Shown here piece after piece: positions 8,674 to 17,594 of a stretch of 64,000 nt of DNA. Location of the stretch: assembly GCA_040981125.1 (NCBI GenBank), contig JANRMQ010000008.1, positions 62,001-126,000 of the forward strand. Reading direction: 5' to 3'. The first letter of the stretch is position 1. Each line of letters opens with the position of its first letter. The position numbers and the translations under genes are program-made. Source of the stretch: DASSBQ01 sp040981125. GTDB taxonomy: Bacteria > Nitrospirota > Nitrospiria > Nitrospirales > Nitrospiraceae. The notes under the pieces are model-generated. The model saw only the letters and a list, made by a program, of their open reading frames with translations. It searched no databases and was not told the origin of the DNA.

Positions 8674-8710
8674 CCCTTACTCCCTCTGTGTAAGTTGATA
8701 TATGGCACGC

Positions 8711-8728
8711 GGCTAATGTCCATTAGCC
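8711..8728. promoter_or_regulatory. Inverted repeat in the hpnH leader (candidate operator or hairpin)
   Basis: GGCTAATG-TC-CATTAGCC is a perfect 8-bp inverted repeat with a 2-nt centre, lying 38 nt upstream of the hpnH start and downstream of the predicted -10 box. The spacing suits a dimeric repressor site; the 2-nt loop is too tight for a normal RNA hairpin. Confidence 0.5.
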
Positions 8729-8752
8729 CCGAGACAACGACGCAAGTTGTAC

Positions 8753-8782
8753 ATTCTAGCATCCGGTTTTGAACAGGGTCAA
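8753..8782 (-). promoter_or_regulatory. Sigma70-like promoter of hpnH
   Basis: On the minus strand TTGACC (8777-8782) and TAGAAT (8753-8758) are separated by 18 nt, each hexamer one mismatch from consensus. The predicted transcript starts near 8746, giving a leader of about 73 nt that contains the inverted repeat at 8711-8728. Confidence 0.65.
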
Positions 8783-8793
8783 TTTCCGAGCCG

Positions 8794-10014
8794 TCACACC
8801 GGCATGAATTTCGGTCGGTTTCTGGCGGTCAGTACGTAGGCGATCAGCAGGGCGATGCAAAAGCCGGATACCGCGGCGAGCGACACATTGAGAAGGATGC
8901 GCGGGCTGCTATGCCGGTCCGCCGGGATCGCCGGGTCCAACACCTGCACGGTCGGTGTATCGCGGGCTTCGGTGATTTTTGCCTGTTCATATTGAGACGT
9001 CAATAGAGTGTAGAGAGTCTCCTGCACCTTGAGCTCCCGAAACAGGCGGCCGTACTGCAGCGCCAGCTCCGGCACCGTAATCATGGCCGGGTGGAGCCGG
9101 TCGCCGGGCAACATGCCTTTACCGCCCTTCCCCGATTCCATCACGCTGAGCTGCTTCTTCAGCTCTTCAATGCTTGATCGCACTCGCGCGAGCTCGGGAT
9201 TGTCCTGCGAAAGATACGAACTCATCACCTGCAATTGTACTTCTTGGGCGGTGATTTGCCCTTGGATGGTGGCGGCGGCTTCGATCATCACCTTGGATTG
9301 CGCCTCCACCGCCACCGCCTTATTTTTGGTCTGGAAGTCTCTCAACGACTCTTCGGTCTTCACCAGGTTCACCTGAGTCTCGCTCAGGCGCCGTTCAATG
9401 AACGCCCGATTCTGACTCGCCTTGCTGACGTTCACCGTCCGATTCAATCGATCCAGATTGGTCACATAGAAATTGGCCATCTCGGCGGCCACCTGCGGAT
9501 CATGATCTTCCACCACGATCTTGACGACTTTCTCCTTCGAGACCGTGATCCTGACACGCTCCATCAACTCGTCCCTCGTCTGCTGCATGGTCGGCTCGTC
9601 ATAGCGTTCCTTCAACCCGAACCGCGCGATGACCTCGTCCGCCATGACCCGTGATTTGAGAATCGCGACAAAAACATCGGTCGGCGTCGTCGGGATCCCG
9701 GGCAACCCGATCCCCAAATTCTGCGCCATGCCGCCCGCCGCAGTGGCGGTCAAGAGAGCGCTCAACGCGCCGCCCTCTTTGGATTCCAGCTGAGGCAGCA
9801 CGGCGGCGGTCGATTCGTAGATCTTTGGGAGAAGGAGGCTGGCAATCAATGCGATCAGGGTCGCCCCGCACGTCAGCGCCGCGATTAACTTACCCTGTAC
9901 GGATAACAGGACCCACAGATCTATCCCGGCGGGCCGGCTGGAAGCGGGAACTCCTCCGCGATTATCCCGCCCCGGCGCCATGACAGCCTGTGGAAGATCC
10001 TGGGACGGAGTCAT
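8794..10014 (-). CDS. GumC/Wzz-type polysaccharide co-polymerase
   Basis: Inner-membrane protein that controls chain length and couples polymerisation to export of a Wzx/Wzy-made polysaccharide. The 406 residues show the family layout: cytoplasmic N-terminus, membrane helix at about 40-66, a large periplasmic region with long coiled coils (about 170-290), the proline-rich region with PAIPADRHSSPR ahead of the second helix (about 375-398), and a short tail. There is no C-terminal tyrosine kinase domain, so unlike Wzc this is a kinase-less GumC-like form. It follows the SLBB export gene by 9 nt, consistent with a joint trans-envelope channel. Confidence 0.92.
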   Translation of the reverse strand: MTPSQDLPQAVMAPGRDNRGGVPASSRPAGIDLWVLLSVQGKLIAALTCGATLIALIASLLLPKIYESTAAVLPQLESKEGGALSALLTATAAGGMAQNLGIGLPGIPTTPTDVFVAILKSRVMADEVIARFGLKERYDEPTMQQTRDELMERVRITVSKEKVVKIVVEDHDPQVAAEMANFYVTNLDRLNRTVNVSKASQNRAFIERRLSETQVNLVKTEESLRDFQTKNKAVAVEAQSKVMIEAAATIQGQITAQEVQLQVMSSYLSQDNPELARVRSSIEELKKQLSVMESGKGGKGMLPGDRLHPAMITVPELALQYGRLFRELKVQETLYTLLTSQYEQAKITEARDTPTVQVLDPAIPADRHSSPRILLNVSLAAVSGFCIALLIAYVLTARNRPKFMPV

Positions 10015-10023
10015 GATGAACGA

Positions 10024-12744
10024 CTACCGGCCGATCACGGCGATCCCAGCCGCGGTCAAGGCGACGCTTCCGATAATGCTCGCCACGGCTTGCCATAAGG
10101 GAAGCGACGGCGTTTTGGCTTCAACCTTTTGCGGGACGACGATCGTGTCGCCCGGCTTCAATTCCCGCGCAGCCAGATAGGCCGAATCGGTGGTCCCGTT
10201 CGCCCGCATCACGTAGGTCTCCCGCTTATTCGCATCCTCGGTCATCCCGCCGGCTTGGCGAACATACGCATCCAGGTCCAGATTCGGGCGATAGACCACG
10301 GTGCTCGGCATCTTCACCGAACCGATAATGCTCACGGTCTGAGGCGGCGTCGGAATCGTGATTCGATCGCGGGCTTCCAGGATAATATCGTCGAGGGTAC
10401 CTTCAAGTTGATCCATGGATTCCAGACGTACCACGATCCGTCCCAATTCCAGGCGTGCCGTGATGGCCTCAAGTTGTTGCAAGCGAAGTCCCAGCACTTG
10501 CTGTTCCGCCATCATTCCGGTATTCGACATGGCCGCTGAGCCGGTGAGGCCGGTGGCACCGGCCGCCACTTCGGCCGACTGCGCGGTGAGCCGTGCCCGT
10601 TCGGACGCGATATACCGCTCCAATTCCTGTTGCTGCCGCAGCTTGACCGACTGGCGGATCAAAACCAATCCTTCGGGAAACGCGTTGGCCGTCATGCCTC
10701 CCGCCCGCTTCAACACGGAACTGAGTCGCTCCCCCATTTCAATCGTAAAATAGCCCGGCCGTTTGACTTCTCCTTCCACAAGCACCAGATTCGGCGGCCG
10801 ACGCTGGCTGGACACGACGATTTGATCAAGCCGCTGAAGGCGATGATTCTCCTCTTGGCTGCCTTCAAGCAGCGCCTTCGGATTGAACTGAATCACCTGG
10901 GTTTGATACGTGACCGGATCGGTCCGTATAATTTCCGCCCGGTCGGCAAAGGCCTCCACCGTCAGCTGATCGGCGGTGATTAAATCCTTCACGGTCATAC
11001 CCGGACGATATTCATACGGACCAGGGCTCTTGACCGATCCGACCAGACTGACGACATTCATGATCTGGGTCGGCAACGCGCCGATTCGGACATAGTCGCC
11101 GTCGAGCAGCAAGGGATCGCCTCCCGCGGCGCCCGGCCGATCCTTCTCCTTGCCTTGAGCCGCCAGGGCGCCCACCAGATCGACGTCGATTATGATCCGA
11201 CCGCGGAAAGGATCGAGCCGAAAGACGTGGCACCGCCGCCGATCAGACAAGGGCGTCAACCCGCCGGCCAGATCCAACACGTCGGTCAATCTTGTCCCGG
11301 ACTTCACTTCATAAATCGCCGGCCGCTTGATCGAGCCGCTGACAGCCACCACCGGACCCAACGGCGGGATGAGCACGACATCCCCCGACTGAAGGCGCGT
11401 GTCCTGGCGGCGATCGCCCCGGATCAAGAAATCGTACATATCAAAATCCGCCACCGGCCGGCCGTCGCGCAACACTTTGACTTCTCGAAGCGAGCCGGAG
11501 CGGGATGGCCCGCAGGCGGCGTAGACGGCATTCGAGGCGGTCGCCAATGCACTGACTTCATAGGCTCCCGGGCGGTTGACTTCACCGACGACATACACTT
11601 TGATGGTTCGAATCCGGGCCATCGACACATGGACTTCAAAGCGTTTCAATAGACTGCTCAACCGTGTTCGGATCGCCCGCTCGGCCTGCGAATACGTGAG
11701 CCCCGCCACCGGGATCGCCCCGACTTGGGGAATGATTATCATCCCGTCACGCTCGACCGGCACGATAAAACTCCGATTCAGATTCTGGTCGGGCACATTC
11801 CAGATATGGACCGCCAGCGAGTCTTGAGGACCGACGACATAGTCCGGACCGACCGGCACATCCTGAACCGGAGAAAAACTACCGGCCTGCGCATCGAAAA
11901 ATTCGTACCCGAACTGTTTGAGACGACTTTTCACTCCATGCAAGACGGAGAATTCGGCGAAGGCTTCCTCGACCGAAAAATCCTGCTGCCTGAGCTCCTC
12001 GGCGGTAAACGGCTTCTTTTCTTGTCCCGGTCTCTGGAACCGCTCGAGCAGCCCCGGCTGTTGTTGCATCTGCTGGGGCTGCTGAGGAGCGGACGGCTGC
12101 GCCATTCCCGGCATGTTCATGCCTTGGACCGCGGGCGGCTGCAGAACGCCTTTCCTCTCACGCTCGATTTCGACCTGTTGTTCGAGCGCACGTTTTTCTT
12201 TTTCGGCTTGGATCTTTTCCTGCTGGCGATCGCGTTCCTCTTGTTCCTGTTTCATCCGCTGTTCGACCGAGGAAGGCAGCAGGCTGCTCGGCTCGACCGG
12301 CCAATAATCGTTCAAGTTCGGCACGCCGCCCTTCGGCCTCAAATCCGGCGGAGTCTGGACCGGACAAGGCGTCACCGCCGGCACAATCGGCTGGAGGGCG
12401 TTGGGATTGGTGACAATTGCTTGTCCCGGGACCTGCGGGCCGCCGGGCATCACGAAGCCGCCCGGTCCAAAAGGGTTTACGCCGGCGCTGGGATTGATTC
12501 CCTGCGGAATGCCCGGCTGCCCAGGGACGGTGGGAAGAGGAAGGGATTGTGCCAGGAGCGCTGCCGGAAAAAGCAGATCCGCAATGAGCAGACCTATCAG
12601 CGCCTGCATGCCGAGCGCGGCGACGATGCGGCTGATGGCGAACTGAGGGCTCCGAGAGCCTTGGACCACGGCGATTCGGGCTCCTTGTGCAGCGTTGACG
12701 CGTGCCAGGTCTTGTAATCCAAAATTGCGAAGGCTGTCAAACAT
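10024..12744 (-). CDS. Large SLBB-domain polysaccharide export protein (Wza-like)
   Basis: Periplasmic/outer-membrane exporter of the exopolysaccharide. It has a signal-like hydrophobic segment ending in FPAALLAQS, a Pro/Gly-rich stretch, a charged coiled coil (EQEERDRQQEKIQAEKEKR), a polysaccharide-export domain beginning at VGPDYVVGPQDSLAVHIW, then repeated SLBB domains (at least four, e.g. VYVVGEVNRPGAYEV, VAVSGSIKRPAIYEV, VNVVSLVGSVKSPGPYEY), and a C-terminal membrane helix. At about 906 residues it is more than twice the size of E. coli Wza and lacks a lipobox. The start is ambiguous: the frame is open to an ATG at 12882, but that part lies in a palindromic repeat. I chose the ATG at 12744; a GTG at 12669 preceded by AAGGAG is also plausible. 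Confidence 0.88.
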   Translation of the reverse strand: MFDSLRNFGLQDLARVNAAQGARIAVVQGSRSPQFAISRIVAALGMQALIGLLIADLLFPAALLAQSLPLPTVPGQPGIPQGINPSAGVNPFGPGGFVMPGGPQVPGQAIVTNPNALQPIVPAVTPCPVQTPPDLRPKGGVPNLNDYWPVEPSSLLPSSVEQRMKQEQEERDRQQEKIQAEKEKRALEQQVEIERERKGVLQPPAVQGMNMPGMAQPSAPQQPQQMQQQPGLLERFQRPGQEKKPFTAEELRQQDFSVEEAFAEFSVLHGVKSRLKQFGYEFFDAQAGSFSPVQDVPVGPDYVVGPQDSLAVHIWNVPDQNLNRSFIVPVERDGMIIIPQVGAIPVAGLTYSQAERAIRTRLSSLLKRFEVHVSMARIRTIKVYVVGEVNRPGAYEVSALATASNAVYAACGPSRSGSLREVKVLRDGRPVADFDMYDFLIRGDRRQDTRLQSGDVVLIPPLGPVVAVSGSIKRPAIYEVKSGTRLTDVLDLAGGLTPLSDRRRCHVFRLDPFRGRIIIDVDLVGALAAQGKEKDRPGAAGGDPLLLDGDYVRIGALPTQIMNVVSLVGSVKSPGPYEYRPGMTVKDLITADQLTVEAFADRAEIIRTDPVTYQTQVIQFNPKALLEGSQEENHRLQRLDQIVVSSQRRPPNLVLVEGEVKRPGYFTIEMGERLSSVLKRAGGMTANAFPEGLVLIRQSVKLRQQQELERYIASERARLTAQSAEVAAGATGLTGSAAMSNTGMMAEQQVLGLRLQQLEAITARLELGRIVVRLESMDQLEGTLDDIILEARDRITIPTPPQTVSIIGSVKMPSTVVYRPNLDLDAYVRQAGGMTEDANKRETYVMRANGTTDSAYLAARELKPGDTIVVPQKVEAKTPSLPLWQAVASIIGSVALTAAGIAVIGR

Positions 12745-12759
12745 TGGAGAGAGCGGTTT

Positions 12760-12957
12760 CAGGATGTTCAAGATGTTCAAAAGGCCCTTCTTCTTACCCG
12801 CACCAACCCCAGTGCGCCAAGACGCACTGTTCCACGATTCGGCCGCAGCCAGGTCCACGGCGCGAAGAATAATGAGCGCCATGTTTGTGGACGCCGGCGA
12901 GTCGGTGAGCCGGCTGTTCTTGAAGGCGAAGGCGTAGCGGCCTTTTTCAACATCCTG
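12760..12957. repeat. 198-bp intergenic element bounded by inverted repeats
   Basis: The right end GGCCTTTTTCAACATCCTG (12939-12957) is the reverse complement of the left end (starting CAGGATGTTCAA at 12760), except that the left copy carries a 9-nt duplication (GATGTTCAA). The element begins 1 nt after the Wzi stop codon and covers the spurious N-terminal extension of the SLBB gene. My recollection is that repeats with ends of this kind occur widely between genes in Nitrospira genomes; no other copy was seen in this window. Confidence 0.6.
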
Positions 12958-14634
12958 TCAGAACTGAATCGCCATGGACGTCCATATCAGATGATTCTTC
13001 GCCGTGACGCCGGCGGCAAAACTTTCGACGAACGGCGCGATATTGACGATCTGCCCGGGGTTTTCGATACGCTGGTACGTATAGCCGAACATGAATTGCA
13101 TCCGGTTGGAAAACCACCATGTGAGATCCACCGCCGCTTCCCGCTTTTTCTCATGAACCGGTCTGCCGCGGTCCCGCTCCTGGATATTGAAATTGGCCCC
13201 AAGTTGAATGGATTCGGTGAGAAAACGAGTGGAGCGGACAAAGAAGTCGATGCCGTCCGTCCCCATGTGATGTCCCAGAGGAAAGCCGCGGTACCGCATG
13301 CCGCTGGTGTAGGTGCCGTTGTTGTACCAGACATCGGATAACTCGGCATGCCGCTGGCGCGGCAGGTCCGTGTCCGCATATTCAATGCGCAAATCCAACG
13401 TATCCCCGGCGAACACCTGGGGGATATAAATGCCGCCCAGGATTGCCGCCCGGCTCGGAATCGGCAGCTCCGACCATTTGTCTTCCGTGCCCAGTTCCCC
13501 GTAGATTTGGATTCCGGCCGGGAACGGGATGAGATAGGGGACACGCGGCACCTTGGCCCGGAAATCCACCATGGCCTGCTCGTTCACTTCCCGTCCCTCG
13601 CTCTGATTGGCTTCACTGACATACGCGTCGAAGATGATCGATGGAAACGATTGATCACGGCCCCGTCCGTCGAATTGCGTCAACCGGGTTAATCCGATTT
13701 CCATCCAGCTCGCCGGCAGCCAACTGACTCGAAGACCGAAGATTTTAGCGCGGGAAAAGTCGCGGTTCTTCTCCAATTGCGTGAGGAAGGTGTTGATCTT
13801 GAACTCACCGAGCTCTCGAAGCTTCCAGGGCAGCCGAAACGGTTGGTCGCTGCCGAGCTTGATCATATCGAGGGGAAAGGCGTGGTTCGTGAGCAGGAGC
13901 GATCCGTGATAACCGGGCCCCCACCATTGCGTGCCGCGGCCGGCTTCGAGCGCGATGTTCCAGTAGGACAATTTGAGGCTGAACTCACGCAGATAAAAAT
14001 TTTGGCTGTTATTAGTGGCGCCTATGCCGAGCACATGCCGGTTGCTGATAAATTTCGGCTGCACCATGAGCGCGGCCCAGTCGCTGACCTCCAGCCACCC
14101 GCGCACGTCCGTTTGATTTTGAACCCCGTTGGCATAATATTCACCGCCGCGATTCTCACGAAATCGCACGGTTTGGCCGCCCCCGACAAAAAACGCATCG
14201 GCCTCGGTCGTCACCCGCGCCCCGCCCCGCAATAGGCCCCGTTTATCCTGCGGCGTCGCTTTCAACAGGCCACGGTCGATGAGCTCCGGCCGAAACTCCC
14301 GCATCAGCCGTTCCAGAAGCGGCTCTGCCACCGCTTCTCTCCCATCGGCGTTGACATGATCGGCTCTGATACGTTCAATGGCCCGGCCTACATAGGACGC
14401 TGCTTGTTTACGGCTATAGGGCTTCTGCACCACCATGGCCCGGTCGATGATGTCGAGCGCCGTCAACCGCTCGATGGCTTCATAGGACCAATGGCCGAGC
14501 GGAACATCGGCCGACGCGAACACACCGGTGGGATTCACCGCTTGAGCGATGATCAGACCGGCCACCAGGCCTATGAGCAAGCGGAGCGCGCGTCCGGCCA
14601 TCAGCCGTTCACCGGGAATGGGTACAGGAGTCAT
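12958..14634 (-). CDS. Wzi-like capsule/exopolysaccharide outer-membrane protein
   Basis: Outer-membrane beta-barrel thought to attach or assemble surface polysaccharide. The 558-residue protein has a signal peptide (about 15-42), a short helical region that begins VPLGHWSYEAIERL, and a long beta-rich C-terminal part with the Wzi-like stretch TQWWGPGYHGSLLLTNHAFP, ending in Phe as barrels usually do (SMAIQF). It stands between the SLBB exporter and the methyltransferase gene, as expected for a polysaccharide secretion cluster. The start could also be the ATG 33 nt further in; both keep the signal peptide. Confidence 0.85.
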   Translation of the reverse strand: MTPVPIPGERLMAGRALRLLIGLVAGLIIAQAVNPTGVFASADVPLGHWSYEAIERLTALDIIDRAMVVQKPYSRKQAASYVGRAIERIRADHVNADGREAVAEPLLERLMREFRPELIDRGLLKATPQDKRGLLRGGARVTTEADAFFVGGGQTVRFRENRGGEYYANGVQNQTDVRGWLEVSDWAALMVQPKFISNRHVLGIGATNNSQNFYLREFSLKLSYWNIALEAGRGTQWWGPGYHGSLLLTNHAFPLDMIKLGSDQPFRLPWKLRELGEFKINTFLTQLEKNRDFSRAKIFGLRVSWLPASWMEIGLTRLTQFDGRGRDQSFPSIIFDAYVSEANQSEGREVNEQAMVDFRAKVPRVPYLIPFPAGIQIYGELGTEDKWSELPIPSRAAILGGIYIPQVFAGDTLDLRIEYADTDLPRQRHAELSDVWYNNGTYTSGMRYRGFPLGHHMGTDGIDFFVRSTRFLTESIQLGANFNIQERDRGRPVHEKKREAAVDLTWWFSNRMQFMFGYTYQRIENPGQIVNIAPFVESFAAGVTAKNHLIWTSMAIQF

Positions 14635-14685
14635 GCGGCAAATGGGCGATTCTCAACGGCGGCGGGTATGAAGTCAACGAGAAGA

Positions 14686-15489
14686 TCAGGAGAATCCGGG
14701 CGAACGGGCCGACGGTTCCAGTCGAGCCATTGCGAAGATAATCTTAAAGTCACGCACCGGTTGTTCCGCATCGATCGGGACCGGCTCACAATAGGGTGCA
14801 AGCCCGTCGGCTATCGCCGCCGGGAGAGACACCAGCTTCCCGAGAAAGATTCTCTTCAGCAGCACCTTTCCTTTCATCGTGGAGGGAATCAATCGCAGTC
14901 TCACGGCGAGGCGCTTCAAGCCGGACAGGGCATAATCCCGCAGGGATTCCGTCCTGACGGGAAACGCCCCCAGCAGCTGAACCGAAAACCGCTGAAGACT
15001 CAGCATGTGCGTCAAGGCTGTCGCCGTGGCGTAGCGGTGGCTCCGAGGGCTCGGATTGAACTCGGGCCATTCGGCGTTGATGGTGCACAACAATAACAGA
15101 CCGTTCGGCGACAAGACGCGGCGGCATTCGCGGACAAAGCGATCCGGTTCGGAGAAGTAATAGATCGCTTCATAACAGACGATAACATCGACGGTTCCAT
15201 CGCGGAGCGGGAGCGATTGCGCGTCCATCCTCACGAGAGGCATGAAATTCCGGGAGGAACGCCGAGCGGCGACCAGCAAAGACCGGGTGTAGTCGCCGCC
15301 CACGGCCAGCGCGGCATGTTTCGAAAGATAGGCCAGCCCCAAGCCCGGGCCGCAGGCCACTTCCAGCACTCGCTTCCCGGCGCAGAACCGGGAGGCATAG
15401 CGGTAGCGGCTGTACAGCATGGAGAGCGCCTCTCCGGAGACAAGATCGCCCGCCTGCTCGGTCACCGTGCTGTAGTCGCAGTCTTTCAT
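14686..15489 (-). CDS. SAM-dependent class I methyltransferase
   Basis: Methyltransferase of the Methyltransf_11 type, with motif I VLEVACGPGLGLAYLS near residue 40, an acidic motif II region (VRMDAQSLPL) and motif III/IV (DGTVDVIVCYEAIYYF). The ATG at 15489 is preferred because it overlaps the upstream aminotransferase stop as ATGA, a common coupling arrangement. It probably O- or N-methylates a sugar or lipid-linked intermediate of the exopolysaccharide. The substrate cannot be told from sequence. Confidence 0.85.
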   Translation of the reverse strand: MKDCDYSTVTEQAGDLVSGEALSMLYSRYRYASRFCAGKRVLEVACGPGLGLAYLSKHAALAVGGDYTRSLLVAARRSSRNFMPLVRMDAQSLPLRDGTVDVIVCYEAIYYFSEPDRFVRECRRVLSPNGLLLLCTINAEWPEFNPSPRSHRYATATALTHMLSLQRFSVQLLGAFPVRTESLRDYALSGLKRLAVRLRLIPSTMKGKVLLKRIFLGKLVSLPAAIADGLAPYCEPVPIDAEQPVRDFKIIFAMARLEPSARSPGFS

Positions 15490-16598
15490 CCGGGCCGTGA
15501 TACACAATCACGAATCGACCGTACGGTGATGCGGACATGCTCCTCTGTCGTCTCCGCGCTCATCGGCAGCGACAGGACTTCACGACACAGGCATGCCGTG
15601 ACGGGCAAGCTCGGCGTATCCAGCCGGAGGTCTTTGTGTTCCCACATCGGCTTAGGCCAATGCACCAACGTTTCGATGCCGTTCTCTCCCAGATGCGCGC
15701 GCAGTCGATCACGCAAGGGAGTCCGAATGACGTAGTTCTGATATACATCCTCGCGGCGGGGATCCGAAAAGTGCGGGAGCCGGATATCGGGAATGTCGGA
15801 TAGTCCCTCCTGGTAGAGCGCCGCAATTCGTCGCCGGTGGACAATCCATTCCGGCAGGTGTCGCAGTTTCACGTCCAAAACCGCCGCCTGAACATTGTCG
15901 AGCAGGGCCGTGTACCCATGATAATGATATTCGCCTGTGTCGCGATCCTCGCCGTTGTATCGCAGCAACGTGGCCATTCGGGCAAGGCGCGGGTCATTCG
16001 TCGTAATGGCGCCGCCGTCTCCGAATCCGCCGAGAATTTTAAAGGGATAAAAGCTGAAGCAGCCGGCCTGCCCGAAGCCGCCGACGCCACGCCCGTCGTA
16101 CGTCGCCCCGAGGGCCTGAGCCGCATCCTCGACGACGGCCAGGCGATGCCGTTGCGCGAATGCGAGAATCGGCTCCATGTCACACAACCGGCCGTTCAAA
16201 TGGACGGGCATGACCGCTTTCGTTCGGGGCGTGACGGCCCGTTCCAGCGCGTCCGGGTCCATGTTGTAGTCGGCGCCGACATCCACCAACACCGGACGGG
16301 CGCCGCAATGAACAATCGCGGACACCGTCGCCACGAAGGTATGCGCGACCGTGATGACCTCATCTCCGGGTCCCACCCCTACTCCGCGCAACGCAAAATA
16401 CAGCGCGTGGTATCCGCTGTTCACACCGACGGCGTATTTGACCCCGACGAACGACGCGAGATGGGCCTCGAAGTCGTGCAACTGCCGCCGGCACACGAGA
16501 TCCCCTTGGGAGAGGCATTCGACGATGGCGGCGTCGATGTCCGGTTTCAATTTGGCGTAATGGGTGCGCGGATCGACAAACGGAACCTTGTAGCGCAT
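15486..16598 (-). CDS. DegT/DnrJ/EryC1 sugar aminotransferase (copy A)
   Basis: PLP enzyme that transaminates a nucleotide-linked keto sugar. The 370-residue sequence has the family's fold and the PLP lysine Lys187 in SFYPFKILG, the EDAAQALG aspartate motif at about 158-165 and the PVHLNG motif near 131. It aligns without gaps with the second copy at 18722-19837 over at least the first 190 residues, so the two are paralogues. It is coupled to the methyltransferase downstream and preceded 15 nt upstream by the E1 beta gene. It probably makes an amino sugar of the repeat unit; the product is unknown. Confidence 0.93.
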   Translation of the reverse strand: MRYKVPFVDPRTHYAKLKPDIDAAIVECLSQGDLVCRRQLHDFEAHLASFVGVKYAVGVNSGYHALYFALRGVGVGPGDEVITVAHTFVATVSAIVHCGARPVLVDVGADYNMDPDALERAVTPRTKAVMPVHLNGRLCDMEPILAFAQRHRLAVVEDAAQALGATYDGRGVGGFGQAGCFSFYPFKILGGFGDGGAITTNDPRLARMATLLRYNGEDRDTGEYHYHGYTALLDNVQAAVLDVKLRHLPEWIVHRRRIAALYQEGLSDIPDIRLPHFSDPRREDVYQNYVIRTPLRDRLRAHLGENGIETLVHWPKPMWEHKDLRLDTPSLPVTACLCREVLSLPMSAETTEEHVRITVRSIRDCVSRPG

Positions 16599-16613
16599 AG
16601 AAATTCGTCCAAC

Positions 16614-17588
16614 TCAGTGCAGGATCTTTTGAACCGCGGCGACGATGTCGCCGGCGCCGATGTAATAGGCCCGTTCAAGGACCGCGCTGGTCGGCGCAGG
16701 AGCATCAGGAAGACAGACACGTAGAATCGGCGCCTTCAACGCATGGAACAATTCACCCGTCACGGTCGCGGCAATTTCCGCGGCAAACCCTCCGCTTTGC
16801 CATGCCGCGTCGGCGACGACCAAGCGGCCTGTTTTGCCCACGGAGGAGAAGAGCAGGTCACGATCCCACGGTTTGACGGAGCGGAAATCAATCAACTCGA
16901 CATCCACCCCCAGCGCCGCGAGGGTCTCCACCGCCTTCATCGCCTCCGCCGCCAGGAACGACGTCGTGGCCACCGTGACATCCTTGCCGTGACGGCGGAC
17001 CGCCGCCTTCCCGATTGAAACTTCGTACATCTCTTCCGGCACATCACCCGTGTCATCATAGAGCCATCGATCATCGATATACATGACCGGATTTCCGTCC
17101 CGTACGGCCGCGATCAACAGCCCTTTGGCATCGTACGGGGTGCTCGGCATGACCACCTTCAATCCGGGCACATGAGCAAACAACCCATGGAGCGCCTGCG
17201 AATGCTGGGCCCCTTGTTCGCCGCCGCGATTGATGACGCAGCGGATGACGATCGGCGCCTGTACCTGGCCGGCGAACAGATAGGACCAGTTGGCTGCTTG
17301 GTTCACGATCGGATCCATCGCCAGCAACATGAAATCCATGCGCGCATGGAACACGATCGGCCTCATGCCGACGATAGCCGCTCCGATGGCGGCCCCGGTC
17401 GTGGCATTCTCCGACACCGGACAGTCCAGCACCCGCCGGCGGCCGAACTCTTTATCCAAATCGAGCAGGCTCTTCCCGGCATACCAAGGATTCCAGACTC
17501 CTTGGCCGCAGACGAACACCCGAGTATCCGTTCTCAGGAGTTGCGCGTGTGCTTCCCGTATGGCTTGCGCGTACGTCAGCCGGCGCAT
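16614..17588 (-). CDS. Thiamine-diphosphate dehydrogenase E1 beta-like subunit
   Basis: Beta subunit of a pyruvate/branched-chain dehydrogenase-type E1 heterotetramer, 324 residues, with the transketolase pyrimidine-binding domain (about 1-180, including SENATTGAAIGAAIVGMRP) and the transketolase C-terminal domain (about 195-320). It is 6 nt from the E1 alpha gene. No lipoyl E2 or E3 gene is near, so this pair probably does not work as a catabolic dehydrogenase. In a sugar-biosynthesis setting it more likely transfers a thiamine-bound two-carbon (acyl or hydroxyethyl) unit. The function is inference from context. Confidence 0.88.
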   Translation of the reverse strand: MRRLTYAQAIREAHAQLLRTDTRVFVCGQGVWNPWYAGKSLLDLDKEFGRRRVLDCPVSENATTGAAIGAAIVGMRPIVFHARMDFMLLAMDPIVNQAANWSYLFAGQVQAPIVIRCVINRGGEQGAQHSQALHGLFAHVPGLKVVMPSTPYDAKGLLIAAVRDGNPVMYIDDRWLYDDTGDVPEEMYEVSIGKAAVRRHGKDVTVATTSFLAAEAMKAVETLAALGVDVELIDFRSVKPWDRDLLFSSVGKTGRLVVADAAWQSGGFAAEIAATVTGELFHALKAPILRVCLPDAPAPTSAVLERAYYIGAGDIVAAVQKILH

Positions 17589-17594
17589 GAACGT

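Noticed and set aside
10024..12882. Exporter gene extended to the ATG at 12882
   Set aside because: The first 46 residues are read from an inverted-repeat element, and the signal peptide is much further downstream.
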